From the NCBI RefSeq assembly GCF_900143025.1, contig NZ_FRCT01000003.1:62001-126000 (forward strand): a stretch of DNA of 64,000 nucleotides, written 5' to 3'. Position 1 is the stretch's first letter, and each line of letters opens with the position of its first letter. The position numbers were made by a program, and so were the translations under genes. This DNA comes from Ruminococcus flavefaciens (GTDB lineage Bacteria; Bacillota; Clostridia; Oscillospirales; Ruminococcaceae). This document shows positions 7,508-16,644 of this stretch, piece by piece. The notes under the pieces are model-generated. The model was not told where the DNA came from and did no database searches. It saw only the letters and a list, made by a program, of their open reading frames with translations.

Positions 7508-10198
7508 TTATCCTCCTAAATATTTTTTGCGTTCCGATTTGTTCAGGCACAGATGAGCCATTCTGCACTTTGCACAGCTTTCCGCACCACAACGCTTTGG
7601 CAGATCATTCCGACGTATGTGATCGGCTGCCGTCTTTATTTCGTTCTCAACTCCCTGAACGGTTTCTGCCGTTATCGGTTCTCTTGCACTGTTCTCTGAG
7701 TTGAGGTGGTATATCTCCATAAAATCAGCTATTTGTCCTGTCAAATGCTGATAGCCGAGAGCGTATATTTTTAGCTGTTCGGTATTTATAGCATCAAGCA
7801 CACGCTTGTTAGCGGTCTTAAAGTCAACGATAACAGTCTTTTTCTGACCGCCTTCCTCAACTTCTTTCACCATATCTATTCTACCATTCACCGTGATGCC
7901 GTCACCGAGATCAATCTCTATTGGCGATTCAGCTAAACGTATTTCGCCAAGCCTGTCCTTGTGTTCCAAGTACCGTTTTACGCAGTCCTTTGCGGATTTC
8001 AGCATTCTTTCTCGCTGTGCTTCTATCGCATACGGCAAATGGAACACCTGTTCAAAGGTCTTTTCAATGAACTTGTCTGTTATCTTCGTGCCGTCAATAG
8101 CTGCCAGATTTATATTGCGTATGACCGCATGAAGTGCATTACCGTAGCCGATAAGTTCAGTAAGTGGGGAATTAAATCCATAGAACACCGTCAGTTTGAA
8201 ACGATAAGGGCAGTCAAAATAATCTTCCAACAGTGAAAAGTTCAACGTCAAGGGTATTTTGTTATGACGAAGATCAGGTAAATGTGCCGAATCATATACT
8301 GTATTACTGTCATACGGTAGCATACAAGGTGAACACTGAGCCTCCAAGAAGAATGTCGATACCGTTTTATCTCTTGCCTCTTTCGCTCTTGAAATAAACA
8401 GATATTTCTTTGCCCTTGTAACAGCCACATAGAACAGCTTGCGTTCATCTTCCAAATCGCCGTCAAAACGGCTTGATCCAGTTATCCATTCTCGGTGAAT
8501 AACGTGCCATACACTTTTTCCACCGACCTTTTGAGCCGGAAAGTAATTCTTATTCAGCCCCGGAATGAACACCGCTGCGTATTCAAGCCCTTTTGATTGG
8601 TGTACAGTCATTATTGACACCGCATCTGGCTTGATATAATCATTGGAAAGATAGCCTTCGGGATAGTTTCCGTCAGCGGTATAGTGTAAGAACTTACAGA
8701 AGCTATCCAACTTCGATTTAGGTTTTCGGGTGAAGTTAATTACCTCATAGTCACCGATCACCTGACTGAATTTGCCGAGATTATAGAGTATCATCTCTGT
8801 CTCTTTTCGACCATCTTCCACAAGAACGGCATTTTTCAAAAAATCCTGATAAATACGCTGTAAGTTTAAATCTGTAAAATGCTTCATCTGTGAGATGTCT
8901 ATCGTCATAATAGTTTGAATCGCATTACCCAAGTCGTTCCTTGTAAACGGATAGTCCACATTTTGCCACAACTCATACAGCGTCATCATATCTATTTCGC
9001 CGTTCAGATAATCAAAAATGCCCTTTGCAGCCCTACATTCAGCGGTATACATAAGATCATTCATTCCCTCTATAATAAAAGGAATATCATGTTTATCAAG
9101 TACATCGGCAATTTCTGCACCTATTTTTCTCTTACGAAGTAGTATTGCGATTTCAGAATAAGGCACACCTATGCTATGCAGTTTTTCAATGTTCTCTGCA
9201 ATAAATTCATACTCATCTTCAGGCAAGGTAACTTCCTTAAATACTACGTCACCTTCATCGTAAGGAGTTTTGCAACCAGATTCCATTTCCTTCGGCAGTC
9301 TGTTTGAATTATTCGTGATTACATTTTTTGCAACACTTATAATTCCTTCGGTACTGCGGTAGTCTGTATCAAGCACAATATACTTTTGCACATTATATCT
9401 TTGCATGAATGTCAGAATGTTGGAAGAATCACTACCTCTGAACTGATAGATTGTTTGATCATCATCACCAACAACACAAAGGTTAGCCCCCAACTCCTTT
9501 AGTATTGAAATTAACCGTTCCTGCACAGGATTGGTGTCTTGATATTCGTCAACAGTCAGATATTTCACTTTATCGGCAACAATACCACGAAAAATTATGT
9601 TGCTCTCTAACTGCTCTACCATTTCACGAAGAATAAGTGAATAGTCAAAATACTTCTCCGAATACAACTTATTCTTATACTTTTTAAATGCAGAGCGTAC
9701 ATTGTCGTCCCATTTATGCTCATCAAACCAGTTTTCATTAAGTAGGCTCATAGCCTGCACGAAAAGATTGGTTTCAATATATTTTTGCAGCCCCATATCT
9801 TCCATACCAACTTCTGTGTAGTAACGTTCTACAAAAAGTTTGGCGTGTATTTCGTCAAGAACGGAAAAAGGCTGGAACTCAGGCAGAAATTCTTGGAGCA
9901 TATTCAAGCAAAATCCGTGAATTGTACCGATGTACATATTAGCAAAACCCTGTGTATTGCCAAGAACAGCTTGTCCCATAGTGTAGATACGGCTTTTCAG
10001 TTCTTCCGCAGCTTTTTTGGTGAAGGTAAAAGCCACGATATTCTCAGGAGATATTTCAGGCTTTGATTTAAGAATGTTAATGATACGTCGTGTAACGACA
10101 CCTGTTTTTCCAGCTCCAGCACACGCTATAATTTCGACATCATCATCAATAGCGTTTACGGCATCAATTTGTTTTTGAGATAAATTCTGAGTTAGCAT
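7508..10198 (-). CDS. UvrD/PcrA-like helicase fused to a RecB/AddB-type iron-sulfur nuclease
   Basis: An 896-residue superfamily 1A helicase: Walker A AGAGKT at 27-32, DEYQDTNPVQ box, GDDDQTIYQFRGSD, VHQSKGLEYA and VAVTRAKKYLF, all in canonical order. The last 220 residues form a PD-(D/E)xK nuclease with GNALHAVI, GRIDMV and VDFKT. It contains an early Cys (DCPYRF) and a terminal CAKCRMAHLC cluster, the four-cysteine iron-sulfur arrangement of AddB and Cas4. It is the first gene of an operon with mod and res. A DNA-degrading helicase-nuclease next to a type III system could process restriction products, but a link in function is inference from the tight spacing of two bases. Confidence 0.9.
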   Translation of the reverse strand: MLTQNLSQKQIDAVNAIDDDVEIIACAGAGKTGVVTRRIINILKSKPEISPENIVAFTFTKKAAEELKSRIYTMGQAVLGNTQGFANMYIGTIHGFCLNMLQEFLPEFQPFSVLDEIHAKLFVERYYTEVGMEDMGLQKYIETNLFVQAMSLLNENWFDEHKWDDNVRSAFKKYKNKLYSEKYFDYSLILREMVEQLESNIIFRGIVADKVKYLTVDEYQDTNPVQERLISILKELGANLCVVGDDDQTIYQFRGSDSSNILTFMQRYNVQKYIVLDTDYRSTEGIISVAKNVITNNSNRLPKEMESGCKTPYDEGDVVFKEVTLPEDEYEFIAENIEKLHSIGVPYSEIAILLRKRKIGAEIADVLDKHDIPFIIEGMNDLMYTAECRAAKGIFDYLNGEIDMMTLYELWQNVDYPFTRNDLGNAIQTIMTIDISQMKHFTDLNLQRIYQDFLKNAVLVEDGRKETEMILYNLGKFSQVIGDYEVINFTRKPKSKLDSFCKFLHYTADGNYPEGYLSNDYIKPDAVSIMTVHQSKGLEYAAVFIPGLNKNYFPAQKVGGKSVWHVIHREWITGSSRFDGDLEDERKLFYVAVTRAKKYLFISRAKEARDKTVSTFFLEAQCSPCMLPYDSNTVYDSAHLPDLRHNKIPLTLNFSLLEDYFDCPYRFKLTVFYGFNSPLTELIGYGNALHAVIRNINLAAIDGTKITDKFIEKTFEQVFHLPYAIEAQRERMLKSAKDCVKRYLEHKDRLGEIRLAESPIEIDLGDGITVNGRIDMVKEVEEGGQKKTVIVDFKTANKRVLDAINTEQLKIYALGYQHLTGQIADFMEIYHLNSENSAREPITAETVQGVENEIKTAADHIRRNDLPKRCGAESCAKCRMAHLCLNKSERKKYLGG

Positions 10199-10233
10199 AG
10201 CGTCCCTCCGGATTATGAATATACTTATATTCC

Positions 10234-10262
10234 ATTATAGCACAAAATAACATATATTTCAA
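10234..10262 (-). promoter_or_regulatory. promoter of the helicase-mod-res operon
   Basis: TTGAAA (10257-10262), 17-base spacer and TATAAT (10234-10239) on the minus strand. A TGC before the -10 gives an extended -10. A GGAGGG ribosome binding site follows close to the start codon. Confidence 0.8.
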
Positions 10263-10340
10263 GTAAAAAGTTAGTATTTTACTGAAATCAGACAATTTTT
10301 TTGTGAAATATCCTTTTTTGATTTTAATTTATTTATCTGT

Positions 10341-10379
10341 ATAAAAATAAAGCGGAAACTCAAAATGGGTCTCCGCTTT
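10341..10379 (-). terminator. intrinsic terminator ending the 22-kb Hsp70-GTPase-toxin operon
   Basis: AAAGCGGA pairs with TCCGCTTT, extended inside by ACTC with GGGT. On the minus strand the stem is followed by TATTTTTAT. It lies downstream of the SUKH immunity gene and separates this operon from the promoter of the restriction operon. Confidence 0.8.
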
Positions 10380-10380
10380 C

Positions 10381-10410
10381 ACCTTGAATCAGGTCTGGAA
10401 TCAAATTTGA
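10381..10410. repeat. imperfect palindrome repeat, copy 2 (most divergent)
   Basis: ACCTTGAATCAGGTCTGGAA followed by TCAAATTTGA. It shares the ACCTTGAATC arm with copies 1, 3 and 4; the other arm is diverged. It lies nine bases after the SUKH stop and directly before the terminator. Confidence 0.5.
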
Positions 10411-10419
10411 TATTGGAAA

Positions 10420-10821
10420 TCATTCATACAAATTTTCAATAAAAGTATTAAAATTCGGAGCGATTATTTCTATCTCCAAATTTTCATGATTGAGGAAAAC
10501 AATGCTATCATTATTAGCATCAAAGCAAATCAGATTTCCATAATTATCAATTGCAAAGGCAATATACCTGTTTGATAACTCCTCAGCATTCCATTCATGA
10601 ATTTTCCATACAGTTTCTCTATCTTCTTTATTAAAAGAGAGAAATGATTTCAATTCTCTTTCCTTGGTCTTGTTGGTATCAAATACTTTGCAACTTGGGC
10701 GACCACCATTATGTTGAATAACACACTTTCTGAATTCGTCAGGAAAACAGTACTTTACCATACATTCAAAATCGTTAATATTCTCCTCAGATGAAAGTTG
10801 TTTAACATATTTCCATTCCAT
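10420..10821 (-). CDS. SUKH (SMI1/KNR4) family immunity protein
   Basis: A 133-residue cytosolic protein with the SUKH pattern: an N-terminal helix around ECMVKYCFPDEFRKCVIQHN, then HNGGRPS, a YIAFAIDNYGNLICFDAN strand pair and a C-terminal NFNTFIENLYE helix. SUKH proteins bind and neutralise nuclease toxins of polymorphic toxin systems. It is 17 bases downstream of the WHH nuclease gene with its own AGGAGG ribosome binding site, the standard toxin-immunity order. It is the last gene of the long operon, so immunity would be made with every toxin transcript. Confidence 0.85.
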   Translation of the reverse strand: MEWKYVKQLSSEENINDFECMVKYCFPDEFRKCVIQHNGGRPSCKVFDTNKTKERELKSFLSFNKEDRETVWKIHEWNAEELSNRYIAFAIDNYGNLICFDANNDSIVFLNHENLEIEIIAPNFNTFIENLYE

Positions 10822-10838
10822 AACTAAATAACCTCCTC

Positions 10839-11501
10839 CTAATATCTATTATCTGAACCACCACCCCAAATAGCGCGTCCTCCAGTATGAGCGGTTTTTT
10901 GGTGTGTTTCAGTATCAACTAATTGCATTTTTCCGACATCAACATCATGGTGCCATGTGTATCCGTCAGGAGTATCGCCGTTTTCAATCTGTTCCAACTG
11001 TTCTTCATCAAACTTTTCACGAAGTTCAGGATCATTCTCAACAGCTTCTTTAAGTTGAGCATTGCACTCCTTAAACTGCTCTCTGTCTGTAGATTTCAGT
11101 TTATCTTCTGGTAACTGAGCATCGTAGGCACTTTCAAATCTAGGAGCAACAACTTCGTACTGTTTACCGTCCACCTCAACTTGTCTTTTTTCAAAAGGCA
11201 CACCAGTTTCAGGGTGTTCTTGTCCTTCAAGGCTTTCGTTTCTGGATTTGATTCTTTCGGGTTGTGTTTCAGCATTATCATTATACTTGGAATTTTCCGG
11301 GTTGTCAACCTTATTCTTTTCACCGTTTTGTTTTACTTCAGAGGATTTGTGTTCATAACTTGTAGGATCATTAAGTTTGCTCTCATATTTTTCGTCTAAT
11401 TCCTTTTCAAAATCTTCATCAATTTCCTCTGTTTCGTTAGATTCATTCACTTCGGTAACTTCACTAGTATCGTTGACTTCCCCACCATTTATTTCACTCA
11501 T
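10839..11501 (-). CDS. WHH-type HNH/endonuclease VII family toxin nuclease
   Basis: A 220-residue protein. Residues 1 to about 90 are acidic, Glu/Asn/Ser-rich and probably disordered. The C-terminal half is a WHH nuclease domain: Trp183-His184-His185 in GYTWHHDVDVG, then KMQLVD, His200 and His205 in a HQKTAHTGG tail. This domain normally sits at the C-terminus of much larger secreted polymorphic toxins and degrades DNA. Here it is a short protein with no signal peptide, membrane segment or known export domain. The downstream SUKH gene is its likely antidote. The position at the end of the chaperone-GTPase-HerA operon suggests it is that system's effector or cargo; this is inference. Confidence 0.85.
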   Translation of the reverse strand: MSEINGGEVNDTSEVTEVNESNETEEIDEDFEKELDEKYESKLNDPTSYEHKSSEVKQNGEKNKVDNPENSKYNDNAETQPERIKSRNESLEGQEHPETGVPFEKRQVEVDGKQYEVVAPRFESAYDAQLPEDKLKSTDREQFKECNAQLKEAVENDPELREKFDEEQLEQIENGDTPDGYTWHHDVDVGKMQLVDTETHQKTAHTGGRAIWGGGSDNRY

Positions 11502-11524
11502 TCAATTCAACTCCTTTCGGATTA

Positions 11525-12262
11525 TTAACGTTCGGTTATCCATTTTATCAGTAAAGAATAGTCTATAATTCTTTGCTCCTCAATATTTTTAACATAAGGG
11601 ATTATAGTATAATTTCCTAATTCGGCTTCTATAATGAATAAAGAATTATCAGATAAATCAGATACATTAAATAATGCTATAGGAACATAAATCTTTTTGG
11701 ATTCGACGATATTATTCAGCGATTTAAATAAATGAGCAAAATAAGAAATAATCGTCTTTATATTATTATTATTATTAGGCGCAATTATTAATTTCTTTGC
11801 ATATTTGAGGTAATTATACGGGGAATAATCGTCACGCCATAACCCATCACCTCTACCAAAAACGAATATTACATTAAAGCTAGTGTTTATTATAAAGCGC
11901 CTCTTAGTAAATCTGTACCTTACTGATGTATTATAATCACCAATTGATGTGATTCTTGAGTCAGTAAGTTTTACAATAGGAGAATATTCATCCAAATGAA
12001 AACTCACACGTTCAATCTTTGTAATCGTGCTATTAGAAGATTCGGAAAAACCAATTGTCAAATTTAAAATACACTGTAGCAGTTCTTTTGTTAGTTCTTT
12101 TGTTAATTCTGAAGTGATGATCGGAATTATAATGTCATTGTCTGATATACACAACTTTTGTAAAAAACTATTTTTGCAATGTGAACACGATATAGTCGCT
12201 GCATTTGATTCTATAGATGATAATAACTCATTGAAACAAAATGGACATAATGAATAATGCAT
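11525..12262 (-). CDS. zinc-ribbon protein of unknown function
   Basis: About 245 residues. The chosen start (MHYSLCPFC) has GAGGGG upstream; an earlier start at 12298 would overlap the transglutaminase gene. A four-cysteine zinc ribbon is formed by CPFC and CSHC in the first 30 residues. The rest is predicted soluble, with alternating strands and two direct TKEL repeats at about 55-62, an Asn run around 165, and no motif I recognise. The N-terminal ribbon resembles those on the GTPases of this operon, suggesting a shared docking mode. Gene spacing is 23 bases to the toxin and 11 bases from the transglutaminase gene. Confidence 0.65.
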   Translation of the reverse strand: MHYSLCPFCFNELLSSIESNAATISCSHCKNSFLQKLCISDNDIIIPIITSELTKELTKELLQCILNLTIGFSESSNSTITKIERVSFHLDEYSPIVKLTDSRITSIGDYNTSVRYRFTKRRFIINTSFNVIFVFGRGDGLWRDDYSPYNYLKYAKKLIIAPNNNNNIKTIISYFAHLFKSLNNIVESKKIYVPIALFNVSDLSDNSLFIIEAELGNYTIIPYVKNIEEQRIIDYSLLIKWITER

Positions 12263-12273
12263 AACCCACCCCT

Positions 12274-13302
12274 CTATGTATATAATGCAAAAAAGCATCG
12301 AGTGTCTTTATTCCAACCGAATTGGATTGATGAACCTCCTCTATAATGGGAACTAATATCAATTAGCTTTTGGGCAAGAAATGTATCGCTTGGCTCAGGG
12401 ATAGCAATTCGATCTGAAACTCTTAATCTAACAACCTGAGTTTTGCTTTTGGCATATCTTGTAAATATCTCATCAATCTGAGATAGAGTATTTGCATAGC
12501 AGCCGCTTTTAATGTAAAATGATAGATCTTCATAATTGCAAGCCGGTGTTGTGTTAATATCCCAATTGTGATCAGTATTAATTGAATCATCATTGACGCA
12601 AAAATACTCATAAGAATATTCATTTGTCTGATGATAATGGTTTATATCCCATGTTGCATCAATATGATAATACTTATCTCCTACACGAATAAGATTCCAC
12701 GCATGAGAAGAAAAACCATTTGTCATAAAAGTAGCAGAACCACTTACTATTGTACAAGAGTAGCCCATTTCTTGTGCTAATAGCGAGAAAGCTGCTGATA
12801 TCCCATCACAAACAGCCCTCTTTTCAACTAAAGCACCATAGGCATTATGAGATTTAGGGTTTAAACTAGAGCCGTGTTTACAAGTATATTCGAGTTCTTT
12901 TGAATCATATACTACATGATCTTGAAGATACTCGTATATACACATCAACTTGTCATAATCGGACAATGGATTCAGCAATAATAATTCTTCTGTAATCGAA
13001 GATACTACCTTATCAATCTCCTGATTCATTCTTCTGATTTGACTTGACGAATATGTACCACAGAAGTGAATCTGTTTGCCGCCTAATAAACTACTTGACA
13101 CTTTGATTTGAGTCTTGTTAAAGTATATCACGCGTGGATTATCACCTAAAGCGACTTGAAGAACTTTCATCACATCAACACTTCTGTTAATGGCACTGCT
13201 ATCTACTGATTTTGCACATGAAGAAAATGCCTTTTCAAAAATACCATATGCTTTCTTTTCAGGTGGAGTTAATTGCTCATATCCAATTTTATAATTGTTC
13301 AA
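12274..13302 (-). CDS. transglutaminase-fold cysteine protease
   Basis: About 342 residues. The catalytic triad of the transglutaminase-like superfamily is intact (numbering from the longer frame): Cys168 in KRAVCDGISAAF, His203 in SSHAWNLI and Asp218 in YYHIDATWD. An N-terminal region of about 115 residues precedes the domain and about 100 residues follow. No signal peptide is present, so it should act in the cytosol. The longer frame begins with a TTG directly on the ribosome binding site; a TTG three codons on (13302) has AAGGAG at nine bases and is preferred. In this operon it could process the toxin or another component by proteolysis, which is inference. Confidence 0.8.
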   Translation of the reverse strand: MNNYKIGYEQLTPPEKKAYGIFEKAFSSCAKSVDSSAINRSVDVMKVLQVALGDNPRVIYFNKTQIKVSSSLLGGKQIHFCGTYSSSQIRRMNQEIDKVVSSITEELLLLNPLSDYDKLMCIYEYLQDHVVYDSKELEYTCKHGSSLNPKSHNAYGALVEKRAVCDGISAAFSLLAQEMGYSCTIVSGSATFMTNGFSSHAWNLIRVGDKYYHIDATWDINHYHQTNEYSYEYFCVNDDSINTDHNWDINTTPACNYEDLSFYIKSGCYANTLSQIDEIFTRYAKSKTQVVRLRVSDRIAIPEPSDTFLAQKLIDISSHYRGGSSIQFGWNKDTRCFFALYT

Positions 13303-13432
13303 ACACTTCAACTCCTTTCTATTGAAAAGGAATGAACCACCGATTACTTCTAAGATTTTTAGTCAAAAATAACAAACCGTATCCTTTGTTTCATTTCCTT
13401 CTTTTCCAAATATGATGTCTTTAATTGATATA

Positions 13433-16400
13433 TTAAGTGATGCAATATAAAATAAGTTTGTATCGTGCGGATTCTTTGCCACTAGATGTTGCGATTGTAT
13501 AGAGCAGCACACTCATAAATGAAACATCTTTTGTTTTCTTGTCAAAAAACTCAGCGTAAGCATCTAGGTTGTCATAGATACAATCCACCCATTCATCGCA
13601 CATCTGTCTATATTTCTTATCAATATCTTGCTTCTTCTTGATTGTTGGCGGCAATTTATCTTCAAAGATTCTTATCAAGTCTCCGCAATTAAGTAACTTT
13701 GCTATTAGGGTTGAAAAGCCAATGTTCTTTTCTGGAGTTTTCCAGATTTGTTGATAATCAAATAATAATGCACGGCACCGCTCCTTTACATACTCAGGTA
13801 CTTTAGCACCATTAAGTATTGTACTGAACCACGACATATTAAAGTCTTTTGCTTCGTCTTGTGTTATTAACTCAGACAGAAGATCGCCAATAAGTTGTAG
13901 TTGGTTCTTTCGATCGTTAACAGTAATTGATTTTGATTTATAACTATCACTGCATTTATCAATTTTACATAGAACAGCTTCAAGCCAGTTATTTTGAAAA
14001 ATTGCCGCAACGCCTTTGTCTAGCTTGCTAAGTTCCAGAATTTGATCCTCAGCTAATCCAATTGAATGTCCAACAGCTTCACAATCTGAAAATTCAGGCA
14101 ATCTCATTATAATTTTAGTGTTTGTATTCTTAATTGCTGAAATGTCAACTGCACTTGGAGATTGATCGACAATGATGAATCCTTCACCATAAGTTCTCAT
14201 TTCAGCAATAGAATTACTTATCATCTCGACAGATTTTCCCTGCACATTAGCAGATTCCTGACCTTGTTCAGTAGATGTACGCTTAAGCAGATTGTGTGCT
14301 TCTTCAAGAATTGTAACGTGTTTCAAAGGCAAGTCTGTTCCAACTGACGTTGATTGCCGATACTCACTTAGTTTCAGAACTAATACTCCCATCAAAAGAG
14401 CTTTCGTTTCAGCAGAGCCTATTCTACTAAGATCAACAATAGTATTCTCATCAAATAAAACTTTATCTTCTACTGCTTTCTCAGAAAAGATTTGCCCAAG
14501 CAAACCATTTGTTAAGGATTCAACTCTTGTAACCAAAGAACCAACATAATCGCCTTTAGTTTGAGCTGAAAAATCTGATTTATCTAATAGTACGGGCAAA
14601 ATCCTAACAATATCTTTAAATGTTGGAAATTTACCATTTTTTCTATCAATGTAAATAGAGTGATTTAAATCCCAGCCATGACTGATATAAGCTTGCTCAA
14701 AAGAGGCTTTCAATAAGGCAGGCATAGCAGCATAAAGCGGCCAGCAAGCACTAAATATTTCAATAAGTCTATCTAAATGCTCTAATACATGAACCTGTTC
14801 ATTAAATTCAAACGGGTTTATACTCAGCATACTGAAAAACTTAGGGTTTGTCGTAAAAATATTAATGTTTGGCATACTCCCAAAAGCTAATTTGTATTCT
14901 CCCTTAGCCGGTTCTATTACAAGAAACTTTACAGAGTTTTTGCTTGTTGTAAGTTCATCTATAATTTTATACGTTGTATTTGATTTTCCTGAACCTGTTG
15001 AACCCGTAATAAAACAGTGTGAGGTGAGTGTTTCTAAATCAAGCCTAACACGATTTTTAGGGAAAACCTCTCCCATATGATAGATAGAACCTAAGTCAAT
15101 ATTCTTATAACTTTTCTTTCCATTACTTGTAAAAACGTTTCTTCCAAACTCAGCAGATATAATTGAACTTACACCATTTACAGATTTGTGAGGGAATCCC
15201 ATGAGTACAGGCAGTTCCAAACCGCTAATTAGGCTTGCAGGTGTAACAATTTGACTTGAAAAGCTCTGCCCGTTTTGTGGGATATACCGAAACCTCGGAT
15301 GTAACCCATATCTTAAATAGTCCATTACAGTTAAACTATGCTCAGAATTATAATAATCATTATCCCAAAGGTTTACAAAAGAATTCTCAACAGATGTTTT
15401 TTCTCCGGCAACTAATGCTTTAAATGTGTTAGCAGCTACAATAGATGTTTCTTGATTATCAGCAATGAAATAGCAAGCACTATCCCACAATCCATAGGAT
15501 TCGCAGTTTTTTATTCTCTCCAGTTGTTCATCAATTTTGGATAGCAAAACCTGGACGGTCTTGTTTTGACGTGTCAATGCGATAGTAGACGTAGTTCCTT
15601 TAGTTTGTGTTGTAGTATCAGTTTTGCCTTTAGCTTCAGTATCAGTTTTAGATTGCGTGTCAGTATGGGATTGATTCTCTCCCTCAAAAGTGCCTGTTGT
15701 GGTCGCTTTTCCGCTTCCAGAATTATGTCCAACACTAAAAAAATTGAAACTGCTACCGTGATTGTGCGATCTGGTAACATTCCTGTTTGAACCTGAATTC
15801 GTACCTGTTGTATCGCTAATCCCTTCATTTATAGCTGTCGAGAATGTTTCACTGATACCTTTAGCAATTGCTTCACTTTCATTCTCTCCAAATGTCAGAT
15901 TAACTTGTGAATATTGAGAAAGTGCAGAATAGAGTTCTTCATATCCTCGTTTCTTTGCTTCAAGCTCAGTTTTGCTTAAAGGTGAGGATATAAAAATAGC
16001 AGTATATTTTTCTCCTGACATGGAATCAATGAATTTTTCAAGTCCTTGAATGAAATGCTCTTTATCATCATCTCTAGGACTAGGAACGATTGATACCGAT
16101 GTGACTGCCATATTTGAATACACATCAGGAATGTGATTCTCTAGCAATCTCTCTATTTGACTGGATACTTGCTCTTTAATCTCAATACCTGGAAAGTTAC
16201 CTTTTAAACTTTTTTGTAATATAGCCTTCGCAACATTAGGTTGATTTGTATCTCTCGTTCCCAAGTAAAATTTCACACCTGTCTCATCGCTAAATAAAAC
16301 AAGTAAAGCCGAACTTCCAAAGTTAGATAAGGCACTATAAACACTTACCAGCTTATCGTTAATGTTTTCATCTCGATCATAAACTATCTTAGTTATTTCA

Positions 16401-16573
16401 AAAAGTGAAAGGTATGAAAAAGATTTTTGAGAGGCATCAAGAGCGATAGGTTCACACTTATCAAGCGCAATTAAGTAGTTCTTATTAACAAACAAATCTA
16501 CTAACTCCATACCGCTGTTCATTAGTTCGGTAGCACGAGTCATCAACTCATTTTTCTTTTCTTCGCTTGCCAT
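13433..16573 (-). CDS. HerA/FtsK-superfamily (DUF87-like) ATPase
   Basis: A 1046-residue ATPase. Walker A GSTGSGKS is at 524-531, Walker B with catalytic Glu in VTILEEAHNLL at about 753-763, a sensor Gln region in IIVDQSPSAVD and an arginine-finger type KIIMRLPEF at about 820. The N-terminal 230 residues are globular and unrecognised. Residues about 250-335 are a low-complexity Thr/Ser/Gly/Lys stretch, rich in TDT and GKT repeats, probably flexible. The C-terminal 180 residues are helical. HerA/FtsK ATPases form hexameric pumps for DNA or protein, including VirB4 and VirD4 of secretion systems. Substrate here is unknown. No clear membrane segment is visible. Confidence 0.85.
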   Translation of the reverse strand: MASEEKKNELMTRATELMNSGMELVDLFVNKNYLIALDKCEPIALDASQKSFSYLSLFEITKIVYDRDENINDKLVSVYSALSNFGSSALLVLFSDETGVKFYLGTRDTNQPNVAKAILQKSLKGNFPGIEIKEQVSSQIERLLENHIPDVYSNMAVTSVSIVPSPRDDDKEHFIQGLEKFIDSMSGEKYTAIFISSPLSKTELEAKKRGYEELYSALSQYSQVNLTFGENESEAIAKGISETFSTAINEGISDTTGTNSGSNRNVTRSHNHGSSFNFFSVGHNSGSGKATTTGTFEGENQSHTDTQSKTDTEAKGKTDTTTQTKGTTSTIALTRQNKTVQVLLSKIDEQLERIKNCESYGLWDSACYFIADNQETSIVAANTFKALVAGEKTSVENSFVNLWDNDYYNSEHSLTVMDYLRYGLHPRFRYIPQNGQSFSSQIVTPASLISGLELPVLMGFPHKSVNGVSSIISAEFGRNVFTSNGKKSYKNIDLGSIYHMGEVFPKNRVRLDLETLTSHCFITGSTGSGKSNTTYKIIDELTTSKNSVKFLVIEPAKGEYKLAFGSMPNINIFTTNPKFFSMLSINPFEFNEQVHVLEHLDRLIEIFSACWPLYAAMPALLKASFEQAYISHGWDLNHSIYIDRKNGKFPTFKDIVRILPVLLDKSDFSAQTKGDYVGSLVTRVESLTNGLLGQIFSEKAVEDKVLFDENTIVDLSRIGSAETKALLMGVLVLKLSEYRQSTSVGTDLPLKHVTILEEAHNLLKRTSTEQGQESANVQGKSVEMISNSIAEMRTYGEGFIIVDQSPSAVDISAIKNTNTKIIMRLPEFSDCEAVGHSIGLAEDQILELSKLDKGVAAIFQNNWLEAVLCKIDKCSDSYKSKSITVNDRKNQLQLIGDLLSELITQDEAKDFNMSWFSTILNGAKVPEYVKERCRALLFDYQQIWKTPEKNIGFSTLIAKLLNCGDLIRIFEDKLPPTIKKKQDIDKKYRQMCDEWVDCIYDNLDAYAEFFDKKTKDVSFMSVLLYTIATSSGKESARYKLILYCIT

Positions 16574-16644
16574 TGATCTAACCTCCGATTTTCATGGAAA
16601 CAAAGGGGAAGATGCATGAAGCTATACTTCCCCTGTATCAATTG

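Noticed and set aside
13312..13432. A very short frame (11 codons) between the HerA and transglutaminase genes
   Set aside because: It has a possible ribosome binding site but is too short to support as a gene.
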